DNA from: Streptomyces flaveus | Lineage (GTDB): Bacteria; Actinomycetota; Actinomycetes; Streptomycetales; Streptomycetaceae | Direction: 5' to 3' | DNA: 64,000 nucleotides | NCBI RefSeq assembly: GCF_014647675.1 | Contig: NZ_BMPQ01000026.1 | Span: 60,115 to 124,114 of the forward strand | Shown here: piece after piece, positions 1 through 6,894 of the stretch | Layout: every line of letters begins with the position of its first letter | Position numbering within the stretch: the stretch's first letter is position 1 | Notes under the pieces: generated by a model | What the model was told of the DNA's origin: nothing | What the model saw: the letters and a program-made list of their open reading frames with translations, nothing else | Databases searched by the model: none | Program-made: the position numbers and the translations under genes

Positions 1-2
1 TG

Positions 3-419
3 GTGGTCGAGTACCCGGGCAGCCGCCCCACCGGCAAAGCCCTTCCGTACCTCGTCGACCTGGTCGACCGGGGCCTGATCCGCATCCTCGACCTCGTCTT
101 CGTCCGCAAGGACCCCGACGGTTCCGTCGCAGCAGTCGAACTGGCGAATCTCGTCCAGGACGAGAACCCGGACCTCACGGTGTTCGAAGGCGCCTCCTCG
201 GGCCTGCTCGGTCAGGACGACGTCGAAGAGGCCGGAGCGGTGATCGGCCCCGGCAGTACGGCCGCCATCGTGATGTACGAGAACCTCTGGGCCGCACCCC
301 TCGCCGGTGCCCTGCGGCGCAGCGGCGCTCGCCTGGTCGCCGCCGGAAGGATCCCGGGACCGGACCTCATCGCGGCACTCGATTCGGTGGAGGCCGCGGC
401 GTCCGGCACCCGGCCCTGA
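3..419 (+). CDS. DUF6325 family protein, 5' end cut by window edge
   Basis: The 138 visible residues match the DUF6325 family as I know it: a VEYPGSR-type opening, then the IRILDLVFVRKDPDGSV core, an acidic middle and a NLWAAPLAGALRRSG stretch near residue 95. The first in-frame GTG lies at the window edge, and family members usually carry a few more N-terminal residues, so the real start is probably outside the window. The function of DUF6325 is unknown; these small soluble proteins often sit beside SHOCT-domain genes, as here. The next gene follows after 30 bp and is probably co-transcribed. Confidence 0.75.
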   Translation: MVEYPGSRPTGKALPYLVDLVDRGLIRILDLVFVRKDPDGSVAAVELANLVQDENPDLTVFEGASSGLLGQDDVEEAGAVIGPGSTAAIVMYENLWAAPLAGALRRSGARLVAAGRIPGPDLIAALDSVEAAASGTRP

Positions 420-449
420 ACAGCACGCAGAGCACAGGAGGTGCCGACC

Positions 450-731
450 ATGCCAGGTCTCCTTCGCGGTGTTGCCCGCACCGCTGCCGTCGCCGGCACG
501 GCGACGGCGGTGTCGAACCGCGTGTCCCGGCGCCAGGCGGGCCGGTGGGCCCAGCAGGACGTACAACAGGCCGCACCCGTGCAGCCTCCGCCCGCATCGC
601 CGTCCGTATCGTCGTCCGCGTCAACGGAAGACAAGATCGCCCTGCTGAAGGATCTGGGAGATCTGAAAGCGCAGGGCGTGCTGACGGAAGCGGAGTTCGA
701 GGACCAGAAGCGTCAGATCCTCAGCGGGTGA
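450..731 (+). CDS. SHOCT domain protein
   Basis: This encodes 93 residues. An Arg/Ala-rich N-terminus and a Pro/Ser/Gln-rich linker (about residues 30-60) lead to a C-terminal SHOCT motif, with LLKDLGDLKAQGVLTEAEF and then a short basic end. SHOCT domains are short helical oligomerisation or tethering modules of unknown biochemical role. The ATG at 450 is chosen because GGAGG lies at 437-441, eight bases upstream; an upstream in-frame GTG overlaps that SD. It follows the DUF6325 gene by 30 bp, an arrangement I recall in other actinomycetes. Confidence 0.8.
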   Translation: MPGLLRGVARTAAVAGTATAVSNRVSRRQAGRWAQQDVQQAAPVQPPPASPSVSSSASTEDKIALLKDLGDLKAQGVLTEAEFEDQKRQILSG

Positions 732-778
732 CCACCAGCTGTGGACGGCCTGCAGACAAGGCGGGCGAGGCGCCGTGG

Positions 779-1045
779 TCAGGCGTTGAGCTCGGGTTCC
801 CGTACGGCCGAGACGAAGGACGACCAGGCTGAGCGGTTGATCAACAGGATCGGTCCGTCAGGGGTTTTGCTGTCGCGGACGGGGACGATGGCGGGGAAAT
901 CGGGGGCTACTTCGATGCAGTCGCCGGCGTTTGCCCCGCTGTAGCTGCTCTTGATCCAGGTCGCCATTTCCAGGCAGTTGCCGCCGTTGGAGTCGCTGTA
1001 GCTGCTCTTGATCCACGTTGCGGTGCTGAGCTGGTGCCTGTTCAT
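779..1045 (-). CDS. DUF397 protein with internally duplicated motif
   Basis: DUF397 proteins are small partners of Scr1-type helix-turn-helix regulators and are thought to act as toxin-like or regulatory peptides. The diagnostic WxKSSYS...GG.C.E motif occurs twice in tandem: ATWIKSSYSDSNGGNCLEM, then ATWIKSSYSGANAGDCIEV. The first copy is cut short before the usual VAP..VPVRDSK segment, which only the second copy has. The ATG at 1045 is preferred over the one at 1054 because a GGAGGGG element lies about ten bases upstream of it. The gene is nested in another frame inside the 3' end of the regulator ORF at 858-1874. Confidence 0.75.
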   Translation of the reverse strand: MNRHQLSTATWIKSSYSDSNGGNCLEMATWIKSSYSGANAGDCIEVAPDFPAIVPVRDSKTPDGPILLINRSAWSSFVSAVREPELNA

Positions 1046-1874
1046 GCTGCTCATACCCCTCCATCACGTCGCTGATCAATGCGACGGATTCGCGGGCCGA
1101 CGGAGAGTCCGCCCTCAGCACATCATAGGTCTGGCTGTGGCCTGCGTAGATGGCTGGATCATCGTTGAAATGGCCACGATCCAGCGACTCCGAGTAGACC
1201 CACTCATGTCCGTCGGGCAGCTTGATCAACGACATGGAGCCGCTGGGGCGGACGAGCCCGAGGAGAGCGGCGGGGGCCACCTGGATACGGATGTTGGGGC
1301 GTCGCCCGACGTTGAGCAGGTGCGCGCACTGGTCCCGCATGACGGCCGGGCTCTCCACCACGTTGCGTAGACAGCTCTCGTCCAGGACCACGACGTACAG
1401 CGGACCGTCCTCGGCCAGGAAACGTTGCTGTCGGCTCAGTCGGGCCCGAACGCGCTCCTCCAGCTCGTCGCCGCTCGCGACGCGGGAGAACAGGGCCCGG
1501 ACATAGTCCTCCGTCTGCAACAGGCCGGGAATGACCCGCTCTTGATACTCCCGCAGGGCAACCGCCACCGCATCCATCTCGGCCCTCCGCCGAAACCAAT
1601 CCGGATGCTCCACCTGCGGATACCAGTCAATCCGCCCCCACAACCGCAACAACACCCCACCCGTACCCAGCACTTCGTCGCACTTCTTCGCGAACGTGTC
1701 CTGCGGGACCCTCGTCCCCGCCTCCACCCGCGCCACATGCGAGCGATCGCACGGGATCTCCTTGGCCAGCCCCTCCTGCGTCAGCCCTGCCGCCTCGCGG
1801 AAGTGCTTGAGCAGCTCCCCGAAAACGGCCCCGGTGGTGGCGGCCGAACCCCCCTCAGCATTACGTCGGCTCAC
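858..1874 (-). CDS. Scr1-type helix-turn-helix regulator with read-through C-terminus
   Basis: The N-terminus is an XRE-type helix-turn-helix (HFREAAGLTQEGLAKEI...SHVARVEAG). It is followed by the DUF5753 sensor-like domain with PGLLQTEDYVRALF, HLLNVGRRPNIRIQVAP and YSESLDRG. Such regulators pair with DUF397 genes. GTG at 1874 is chosen because GGAGGGA precedes it by about five bases; 18 residues upstream are in frame but lack an SD. Normal family members stop near VMEGYE, close to the DUF397 start. Here no stop occurs there and the frame runs on for about 60 low-complexity Gln/Arg-rich residues through the DUF397 gene. The extension is probably not functional. Confidence 0.8.
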   Translation of the reverse strand: MSRRNAEGGSAATTGAVFGELLKHFREAAGLTQEGLAKEIPCDRSHVARVEAGTRVPQDTFAKKCDEVLGTGGVLLRLWGRIDWYPQVEHPDWFRRRAEMDAVAVALREYQERVIPGLLQTEDYVRALFSRVASGDELEERVRARLSRQQRFLAEDGPLYVVVLDESCLRNVVESPAVMRDQCAHLLNVGRRPNIRIQVAPAALLGLVRPSGSMSLIKLPDGHEWVYSESLDRGHFNDDPAIYAGHSQTYDVLRADSPSARESVALISDVMEGYEQHEQAPAQHRNVDQEQLQRLQRRQLPGNGDLDQEQLQRGKRRRLHRSSPRFPRHRPRPRQQNP

Positions 1875-2015
1875 AACATCCCTCCGTGACAGTGGCCCAG
1901 TGGCACGCGTCCGGCGTTGAAACGCCACGCTCCGCTGCGCAACGCTGGATTCACCCAGAGTAACGAGTCATGCGCCCCTGGCAGGTGCGAATGGCAAAGA
2001 ACGTACGGAGTGGAA

Positions 2016-2243
2016 ATGGCGGACGAAGCAGGGCAGTTGGAGCCGGGGGTGCTCGTCTACGACCCGGGGACGCGCAAGGTGGGGGAGTACCGCGACAAGG
2101 CGGGCCCGTACGCGATGCTGCGCCCGGTCGGCGGCGGCCGTGAGTGGGAGGCCGACCCGGCACTGCTCCGCCCGGCGACGCAGCAGGAACGGATCGACGC
2201 CACGCTGAGGGCGGCCAACCACCGCACGAAGCGGAGGGTGTGA
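2016..2243 (+). CDS. Conserved small hypothetical protein
   Basis: This is a 75-residue acidic/basic soluble protein with no membrane segment or signal peptide. It contains PGVLVYDPGTRKVGEY and YAMLRPVGGGREWEADPALLRPAT, a pattern I recall in small Streptomyces proteins encoded beside Scr1/DUF397 pairs. ATG at 2016 is preferred because an ACGGAG element lies 8-10 bases upstream; the longer in-frame ORF from 1917 lacks an SD. It is divergent from the regulator at 858-1874 and its stop overlaps the next gene's GTG, suggesting translational coupling. Function unknown. Confidence 0.65.
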   Translation: MADEAGQLEPGVLVYDPGTRKVGEYRDKAGPYAMLRPVGGGREWEADPALLRPATQQERIDATLRAANHRTKRRV

Positions 2244-2449
2244 CGTTGCATCAGCCCGTTCAGCCGGACGATCTCAGCTGCCCACCCGTCCCGGCCCCCG
2301 GCTGCGGAACATGCACCGAACTCGCCATCACCCGAGACGACGCCCGCACTTACGGCAACCGCAGCGCGGAAACCGACGCCAACGTCCTCCTGCGCCGTCA
2401 CCTGTGCCGCGACCACGTGTACGTCGGGGTGGTGCTCAACCGACCGTGA
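2240..2449 (+). CDS. Small Cys-containing hypothetical protein
   Basis: It encodes 69 residues from GTG at 2240, overlapping the upstream stop by four bases (GTGA). TTG at 2246 is an alternative, eight bases after GGAGG at 2233-2237. The sequence has paired cysteines (C-PPVPAPG-CGTC near the start, then HLCRDH near residue 58), which could bind a metal, but no recognised zinc-finger family fits. It is the second gene of a two-gene unit with the 75-residue protein. It overlaps the 3' end of the convergent oxygenase gene by 14 bp. Function unknown. Confidence 0.55.
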   Translation: MTLHQPVQPDDLSCPPVPAPGCGTCTELAITRDDARTYGNRSAETDANVLLRRHLCRDHVYVGVVLNRP

Positions 2450-3413
2450 TCGAGTCCAGCTTCTCCCGCAGATACACGTGCGAATTCACCGGCTCGTACG
2501 CCACCCGCCCCACCGGCGCCGGCACCGACTCCACGAGTGTCCCCGGCGTGCACTCGCCGAAGTAGACGAGGGACAGCAGCTCCTCGGCGGGCGCGTCGGC
2601 GGGCGGCGGGAGAACCCGGTGCCGCCCCGAGCGCCACCTGTCTCCCGCCCAACGGGCCATCAGGTCACCGATGTTGATGGTGAACGCCTCGGGGTCGTAC
2701 GGCGCGTCCTCCCAGCCGCCGTCGTCCGTGAAGACCTGCAGGCCGCCCTTGCCCGCCTGCCGGTCGAGGATCGTGACCGTGCCGAAGTCGGTGTGCGGGC
2801 CGATACGGAACTGGTCCGGCTCGGGCTCGCCCATCACATCCCTGCCCGGGTACCAGTTGATGTTGAAGCCGTAGGTGGGGTGGCTCATGTGCCGGGTGAA
2901 GAAGTCCGGTCCGAGGCCGAGGGCTTCGCCGAGGAGGGCGAGGAGGTGGTTCTCCAGCTCGGCCATCCGGGCCAGGTACTCCTCGCAGAGCGGCTGCAGC
3001 CCGGGAGCCTCCTCGGGCCAGACGTTCGGCGCGTACCACTCCGCGTTCACGACCGGGTCCTCGAAGGGCTTGTGTGTCGCGAACGTCAGTGACTCCTTGA
3101 GGTCGGGCGGGGTCTCGGTTCCCTCCGCGTAGCCGTTGGCCTCCGCGCCCGGGCCGAGCCAGCCACGCCCGCCTACCCGGGCGGCGTACGGCTGCTTGAC
3201 CTCGGCGGGCAGTCGGAAGAAGGAGCGGGCGGAGTCCCGGATGGCCGTCCGCAGCGCCGGGTCCACGCCGTGCCCCGTCACGAGCAGGAACCCGGCGCTC
3301 TGCAGGGCCTCGTCGACCGTACGGGCGATCTCCTTGCGGGCCGCGGGGTCGCCGGAGAGCCAGGGGCGGAGATCGATCGTGGGGATACGGGGGTCAGTCA
3401 CCGATGTCCTCAT
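2436..3413 (-). CDS. Isopenicillin-N-synthase-like 2-oxoglutarate/Fe(II) oxygenase
   Basis: This 325-residue protein belongs to the isopenicillin N synthase/2OG-Fe(II) dioxygenase superfamily. The N-terminal DIOX_N region starts at about residue 10 (IPTIDLRPWL), with GFLLVTGHGV near 41-50. The iron facial triad is visible as H207 and D209 (GPHTDFG) and H265 (SGRHRV). The Arg of the usual R-x-S 2OG-binding motif is not obvious (LLSLVYF), so the co-substrate is uncertain. GTG at 3401 (SD GAGGA) is a good alternative start. The ORF overlaps the upstream deaminase gene, implying an operon acting on a purine- or pyrimidine-like substrate; this is inference. Confidence 0.85.
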   Translation of the reverse strand: MRTSVTDPRIPTIDLRPWLSGDPAARKEIARTVDEALQSAGFLLVTGHGVDPALRTAIRDSARSFFRLPAEVKQPYAARVGGRGWLGPGAEANGYAEGTETPPDLKESLTFATHKPFEDPVVNAEWYAPNVWPEEAPGLQPLCEEYLARMAELENHLLALLGEALGLGPDFFTRHMSHPTYGFNINWYPGRDVMGEPEPDQFRIGPHTDFGTVTILDRQAGKGGLQVFTDDGGWEDAPYDPEAFTINIGDLMARWAGDRWRSGRHRVLPPPADAPAEELLSLVYFGECTPGTLVESVPAPVGRVAYEPVNSHVYLREKLDSITVG

Positions 3414-3852
3414 TCCACAAAGCCGGGTTGTTCTTGATGAAGCCGCGCATCAGGTCGGTGCACTCGGGGTCGTCCAACAGGACGATCTCCACGCCGTGTT
3501 CGGCCAGCCAGTCGTGGCCACCGTGGAAGGTGGCCGCCTCACCGATCACCACCCGCGAGATGCCGAACTGCCGCACCAGACCGGAGCAGTACCAGCACGG
3601 TGAGAGGGTCGTCACCATCGTCGTACCGCGATACGTCCGCTGCCGCCCGGCAGTGCGAAAGGCGGCGGTCTCCGCATGCATGGACGGGTCGTCGTCCTGG
3701 ACGCGGCGGTTGTGGCCGCGGCCGAGGAGGGTGTCGTCGGCGCCGTAGAGCGCGGCTCCGATGGGGATGCCTCCCTCGGCGAGCCCGGCCCGCGCCTCCT
3801 CGACGGCGGTGGCGAGCCACGCGCGTGCCTGTGCCTGATCCATGCGCTTCAT
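3394..3852 (-). CDS. Nucleoside/cytosine deaminase family protein
   Basis: This 152-residue cytidine-deaminase-fold protein resembles the CodA-unrelated, yeast-Fcy1-like group. The zinc ligands and proton donor are visible as H59-A-E61 (SMHAETAA) and C86-W-Y-C89 (LSPCWYCSG). Such enzymes hydrolytically deaminate a base or nucleoside in the cytosol. ATG at 3852 follows a purine-rich GGAGAGTGGAG. The 3' end overlaps the start of the oxygenase gene, so the two are translationally coupled. The substrate cannot be read from sequence; cytosine, guanine or a modified base are all possible. Confidence 0.85.
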   Translation of the reverse strand: MKRMDQAQARAWLATAVEEARAGLAEGGIPIGAALYGADDTLLGRGHNRRVQDDDPSMHAETAAFRTAGRQRTYRGTTMVTTLSPCWYCSGLVRQFGISRVVIGEAATFHGGHDWLAEHGVEIVLLDDPECTDLMRGFIKNNPALWNEDIGD

Positions 3853-3906
3853 GACTCCACTCTCCTACGGGTCTCCTACGGGGAAATCTCCTGCGGGAAA
3901 AATCGG

Positions 3907-3937
3907 TTGCCGAGGGGTACCTGGCGTGACGTAGCTT
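3907..3937 (+). promoter_or_regulatory. Candidate promoter of the erm leader
   Basis: TTGCCG (3907-3912) and TAGCTT (3932-3937) are separated by 19 bases and placed so that transcription would begin at or just before the leader ATG at 3945. An A-rich run (GAAAAATC) immediately precedes the -35, which resembles the A/T block of WhiB7-type promoters. Both assignments are by eye. Confidence 0.4.
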
Positions 3938-3944
3938 GATCGGC

Positions 3945-3986
3945 ATGTGCGCAGCCGCAGCTATCACCAGGATCCGCCGCTTCTAG
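3945..3986 (+). CDS. Putative erm leader peptide (13 aa)
   Basis: The ORF reads MCAAAAITRIRRF and stops at TAG 3984-3986. It contains R9-I10-R11 followed by R12, which fits the +X+ (Arg/Lys-any-Arg/Lys) motif known to arrest macrolide-bound ribosomes in ErmDL-type leaders. It ends inside the first of several stem-loops ahead of the erm gene. No SD is visible, and the putative -10 lies about seven bases before the ATG, so it may be leaderless. Role inferred from position and motif; it could be a chance ORF. Confidence 0.5.
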   Translation: MCAAAAITRIRRF

Positions 3987-4101
3987 CGGCGGCACTCTCA
4001 CACACAGCGCGTAACGATCGCGCGTAACGAGAGCATCCGCCGCTCCGGAGACCTTCCGCCGGGCGGCCCCTGCCGTGCTGCCCGGCTTCCCTTCGAAGCC
4101 G
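3974..4101 (+). promoter_or_regulatory. Candidate attenuator hairpins in the erm 5' region
   Basis: CCGCCGC (3974-3980) pairs perfectly with GCGGCGG (3986-3992), with the leader stop codon spanning the loop and stem edge. A second CCGCCGC at 4037-4043 could pair with the same GCGGCGG, giving alternative structures. A third perfect hairpin, CGGCTTC (4083-4089) with GAAGCCG (4095-4101), abuts and partly includes the GCGGAG SD at 4101-4106. This is the layout expected of translational or transcriptional attenuation of an inducible erm gene. Confidence 0.5.
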
Positions 4102-4111
4102 CGGAGATCCC

Positions 4112-4891
4112 TTGCGCACCCAGCATCCTCGTCCTGGCCGTCACGAACTCGGCCAGAACTTCCTCATCGACCAGAGCGTCATCGACACCATCGTCGGCCT
4201 TGTGGCCCGTACCGACGGCCCGATCATCGAGATCGGCGCGGGCGACGGCGCGCTCACCCTCCCCCTGCAACGCCTCGCCCGGCCCCTGACCGGCATCGAG
4301 CTCGACGACCGTCGCGCGGCCCGGCTCGATCGCCGTACGCACCCGTCGACCGCGATCGTCCAGGCGGACTTCCTGCGCTATACGGCCCCCACCACACCCC
4401 ATGTCCTGGTGGGCAACCTGCCCTTCCACCAGACGACCGCGATGCTCCGACGCATCCTGCACGCCCCCGGCTGGACCGAGGCCGTCCTGCTCGTGCAGTG
4501 GGAGGTCGCGCGGCGGCGGGCCGGTGTGGGCGGGGCGACGATGATGACGGCGCAGTGGTGGCCGTGGTTCGAGTTCCGGCTCGTACGACGCGTGCCGGCC
4601 AGGGCGTTCCGGCCGCGTCCCGGCGTCGACGGTGGGCTGATGACGGTGTCCCGCCGGGAACGGCCTCTCGTCGACCGCCACGACCAGCGTCGCTACCAGG
4701 ACTTCGTCCACCGGGTCTTCACCGGCAAGGGACGCGGCCTGCCGCAGATGCTCGCCACCGCCGCACCCGAACTGCCACGCCAACGCATCCGCCACTGGAC
4801 GCGCCACCACCGGATCGCACCGACCGCCCTGCCGAAGAGCCTCACGGCAGAGCAGTGGGCGGAGCTGTTCCGGCTCCGGCAGGAGCGTTAG
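4112..4891 (+). CDS. erm: ErmX-like 23S rRNA adenine-N6 methyltransferase
   Basis: This 259-residue Erm/KsgA-family enzyme is expected to methylate A2058 of 23S rRNA, giving macrolide-lincosamide-streptogramin B resistance. The SAM motif is IEIGAGDGALT (about 39-49), the GIELD acidic loop is at 61-65 and the catalytic N-L-P-F is at 102-105. The stretch LHAPGWTEAVLLVQWEVARR followed by AGVG and MMTAQW closely matches corynebacterial ErmX as I remember it. The start is TTG at 4112, six bases after GCGGAG, and the TTG may itself limit translation. The 3' end overlaps the convergent PLD-N gene by four bases. The leader ORF and hairpins upstream suggest inducible expression. Confidence 0.9.
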   Translation: MRTQHPRPGRHELGQNFLIDQSVIDTIVGLVARTDGPIIEIGAGDGALTLPLQRLARPLTGIELDDRRAARLDRRTHPSTAIVQADFLRYTAPTTPHVLVGNLPFHQTTAMLRRILHAPGWTEAVLLVQWEVARRRAGVGGATMMTAQWWPWFEFRLVRRVPARAFRPRPGVDGGLMTVSRRERPLVDRHDQRRYQDFVHRVFTGKGRGLPQMLATAAPELPRQRIRHWTRHHRIAPTALPKSLTAEQWAELFRLRQER

Positions 4892-5316
4892 CTCTCGCCG
4901 CCCTCGTCCCGCTCGCGCTTCTCGCCCTTCGGGGAGTCCTCGGGGGAGTCCTTCGGCGCGTCCTTGGAGGAGTCGGAGAGGCCGGAAGAGTCGGAAGAAT
5001 CAGAGGAATTGGAGGAGCCGGGGGAGTCCTTCGGGAACTTCTCGTCCTTCTCGTCCTTCAAGGACTTCAGGAACTCGGGGTTGTCGTCCGGCGCCACCCA
5101 GCCGTCGCGGCGCCCGCCAGCGGGGCGGCGCGGTGACGTGCGCTCCTTGCCCACGAGGAGCCAGGAGATGGAGCCCACCAGAGGGAAGAGCAGGACGAGG
5201 ATCGCCCAGAGCGACTTCGGGATGTACCGGATCTGCTTCTCATCGGTGCTGATGCAGTCGATGAACGCGTAGATGCTGAGCCCCAGCGGTACCAGCACCA
5301 TCAGCACCCTGAGCAT
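4888..5316 (-). CDS. PLD nuclease N-terminal domain membrane protein
   Basis: This 142-residue protein has two hydrophobic segments, LRVLMVLVPLGLSIYAFIDC (about 2-21) and SLWAILVLLFPLVGSISWLLVG (about 35-56). They form the PLDc_N module usually found ahead of cardiolipin synthase domains, but no HKD catalytic domain is present. The tail is long, Ser/Asp/Lys-rich and low in complexity (repeats such as SSDSSDSS). AAGGGGAG lies a few bases before the ATG at 5316. Short PLDc_N proteins of this type are common in Streptomyces and have no known function. It is convergent with erm and divergent from mqnL. Confidence 0.8.
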   Translation of the reverse strand: MLRVLMVLVPLGLSIYAFIDCISTDEKQIRYIPKSLWAILVLLFPLVGSISWLLVGKERTSPRRPAGGRRDGWVAPDDNPEFLKSLKDEKDEKFPKDSPGSSNSSDSSDSSGLSDSSKDAPKDSPEDSPKGEKRERDEGGES

Positions 5317-5402
5317 GATACTCCCCTTGCACGTCGCGATCGGGGGCCTGGGACCAGGCCCCGTTACGGGGCCAGGGTAGCCCGTAGCCGATACTGGGAC
5401 GC

Positions 5403-6863
5403 ATGGCTTACGACGATCTTCGCTCCCTGCTCAGGGCACTGGAACGCGAGGGCGACCTCAAGCGTGTCAAGGCCGAGGTCGACCCGTATCTGGAAGTGGG
5501 GGAGATCGTCGACCGGGTGCAGAAATCGGGCGGCCCGGCGCTGCTCTTCGAGAACGTACGCGGCTCCGCGATGCCGCTCGCGATGAACGTCTTCGGCACC
5601 GACCGGCGCCTGCTCAAGGCCCTCGGCCTGAAGTCGTACGGCGAGATCAGCGAGAAGATCGGCGGGCTGCTCAAGCCCGAGCTGCCGCACGGGTTCGTCG
5701 GTGTGCGCGAGGCCTTCGGGAAGCTCGGCGCCATGACACACGTACCGCCGAAGAAGGTGAAGTCCGACAACGCGCCCGTGCAGGAGGTCGTACTGCGCGG
5801 CGACGACGTCGATCTGGAACAGCTCCCCGCCCTCTTCACCTGGCCGAAGGACGGCGGGTCCTTCTTCAACCTCGGGCTCACCCACACCAAGGACCCGGAG
5901 AGCGGCATCCGCAACCTCGGGCTCTACCGCCTCCAGCGCCACGACAAGCGCACCATCGGCATGCACTGGCAGATCCACAAGGACAGCCGGAACCACTATC
6001 AAGTGGCCGCGCGGCGTGGGGAGAAGCTCCCCATCGCGATCGCTTTCGGGTGCCCGCCCGCCGTCACCTACGCCTCCACCGCCCCCCTCCCCGGCGACAT
6101 CGACGAGTATCTCTTCGCCGGGTTCATCCAGGGCAAGCGGATCGAGATGGTCGACTGCAAGACGGTGCCACTCCAGGTGCCGGCTCAGGCAGAGGTCGTA
6201 CTGGAGGGCTGGCTGGAGCCGGGCGAGATGCTCCCGGAGGGGCCCTTCGGCGACCACACCGGCTTCTACACGCCGCAGGAACCGTTCCCGGCGCTGACGA
6301 TCGACTGCGTGACGATGCGGAAGCGGCCGCTGCTCCAGTCGATCGTGGTCGGCCGGCCGCCGACGGAGGACGGGCCGCTGGGGCGGGCGACGGAGCGGTT
6401 CTTCCTGCCGCTCCTCAAGATCATCGTTCCCGACATCGTGGACTACCACCTTCCCGAGGCGGGCGGTTTCCACAACTGCGCGATCATCGCGATCGACAAG
6501 AAGTACCCGAAGCACGCCCAGAAGGTGATGCACGCGATCTGGGGCGCGCACATGATGTCCCTGACCAAGCTGATCGTGATCGTCGACTCGGACTGCGACG
6601 TCCACGATCTGCACGAGGTCGCGTGGCGCGCGCTCGGCAACACGGACTACGCCCGCGATCTCTCGGTCGTCGAAGGCCCGGTCGACCATCTCGATCACGC
6701 CTCCTACCAACAGTTCTGGGGCGGCAAGGCGGGCATCGACGCGACGAAGAAGTGGCCCGAGGAGGGCTACACGCGAGACGGCGGCTGGCCGGACATGGTG
6801 CTGTCCGACCCGGAGACGGCGGCGCTGGTCGACCGCCGCTGGAAGGAGTACGGACTCAAGTGA
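5403..6863 (+). CDS. mqnL: Menaquinone biosynthesis UbiD-family decarboxylase
   Basis: This 486-residue UbiD-family protein should use prenylated FMN to decarboxylate a prenylated dihydroxy-naphthoate in the futalosine menaquinone pathway. Family signatures are AYDDLRSLLRALEREGDLKR at the start, NLGLYRLQRHDKRTIGMHWQ (about 170-190) and the PEGPFGDHTGFY block (about 279-290). Its neighbours are the UbiA prenyltransferase (31 bp downstream) and the UbiX flavin prenyltransferase that makes the cofactor. There is no SD; GATACT about ten bases before the ATG suggests a leaderless mRNA. Length is typical of the family. Confidence 0.9.
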   Translation: MAYDDLRSLLRALEREGDLKRVKAEVDPYLEVGEIVDRVQKSGGPALLFENVRGSAMPLAMNVFGTDRRLLKALGLKSYGEISEKIGGLLKPELPHGFVGVREAFGKLGAMTHVPPKKVKSDNAPVQEVVLRGDDVDLEQLPALFTWPKDGGSFFNLGLTHTKDPESGIRNLGLYRLQRHDKRTIGMHWQIHKDSRNHYQVAARRGEKLPIAIAFGCPPAVTYASTAPLPGDIDEYLFAGFIQGKRIEMVDCKTVPLQVPAQAEVVLEGWLEPGEMLPEGPFGDHTGFYTPQEPFPALTIDCVTMRKRPLLQSIVVGRPPTEDGPLGRATERFFLPLLKIIVPDIVDYHLPEAGGFHNCAIIAIDKKYPKHAQKVMHAIWGAHMMSLTKLIVIVDSDCDVHDLHEVAWRALGNTDYARDLSVVEGPVDHLDHASYQQFWGGKAGIDATKKWPEEGYTRDGGWPDMVLSDPETAALVDRRWKEYGLK

Positions 6864-6894
6864 GCAGCGTGATCAGCGGAAGGGAGTACGGCCT

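Noticed and set aside
5364..6710. Long antisense ORF (448 codons, minus strand) across mqnL
   Set aside because: It is a frame shadow of a G+C-rich gene whose sense protein matches the UbiD family throughout; no SD or domain is visible in the antisense product.
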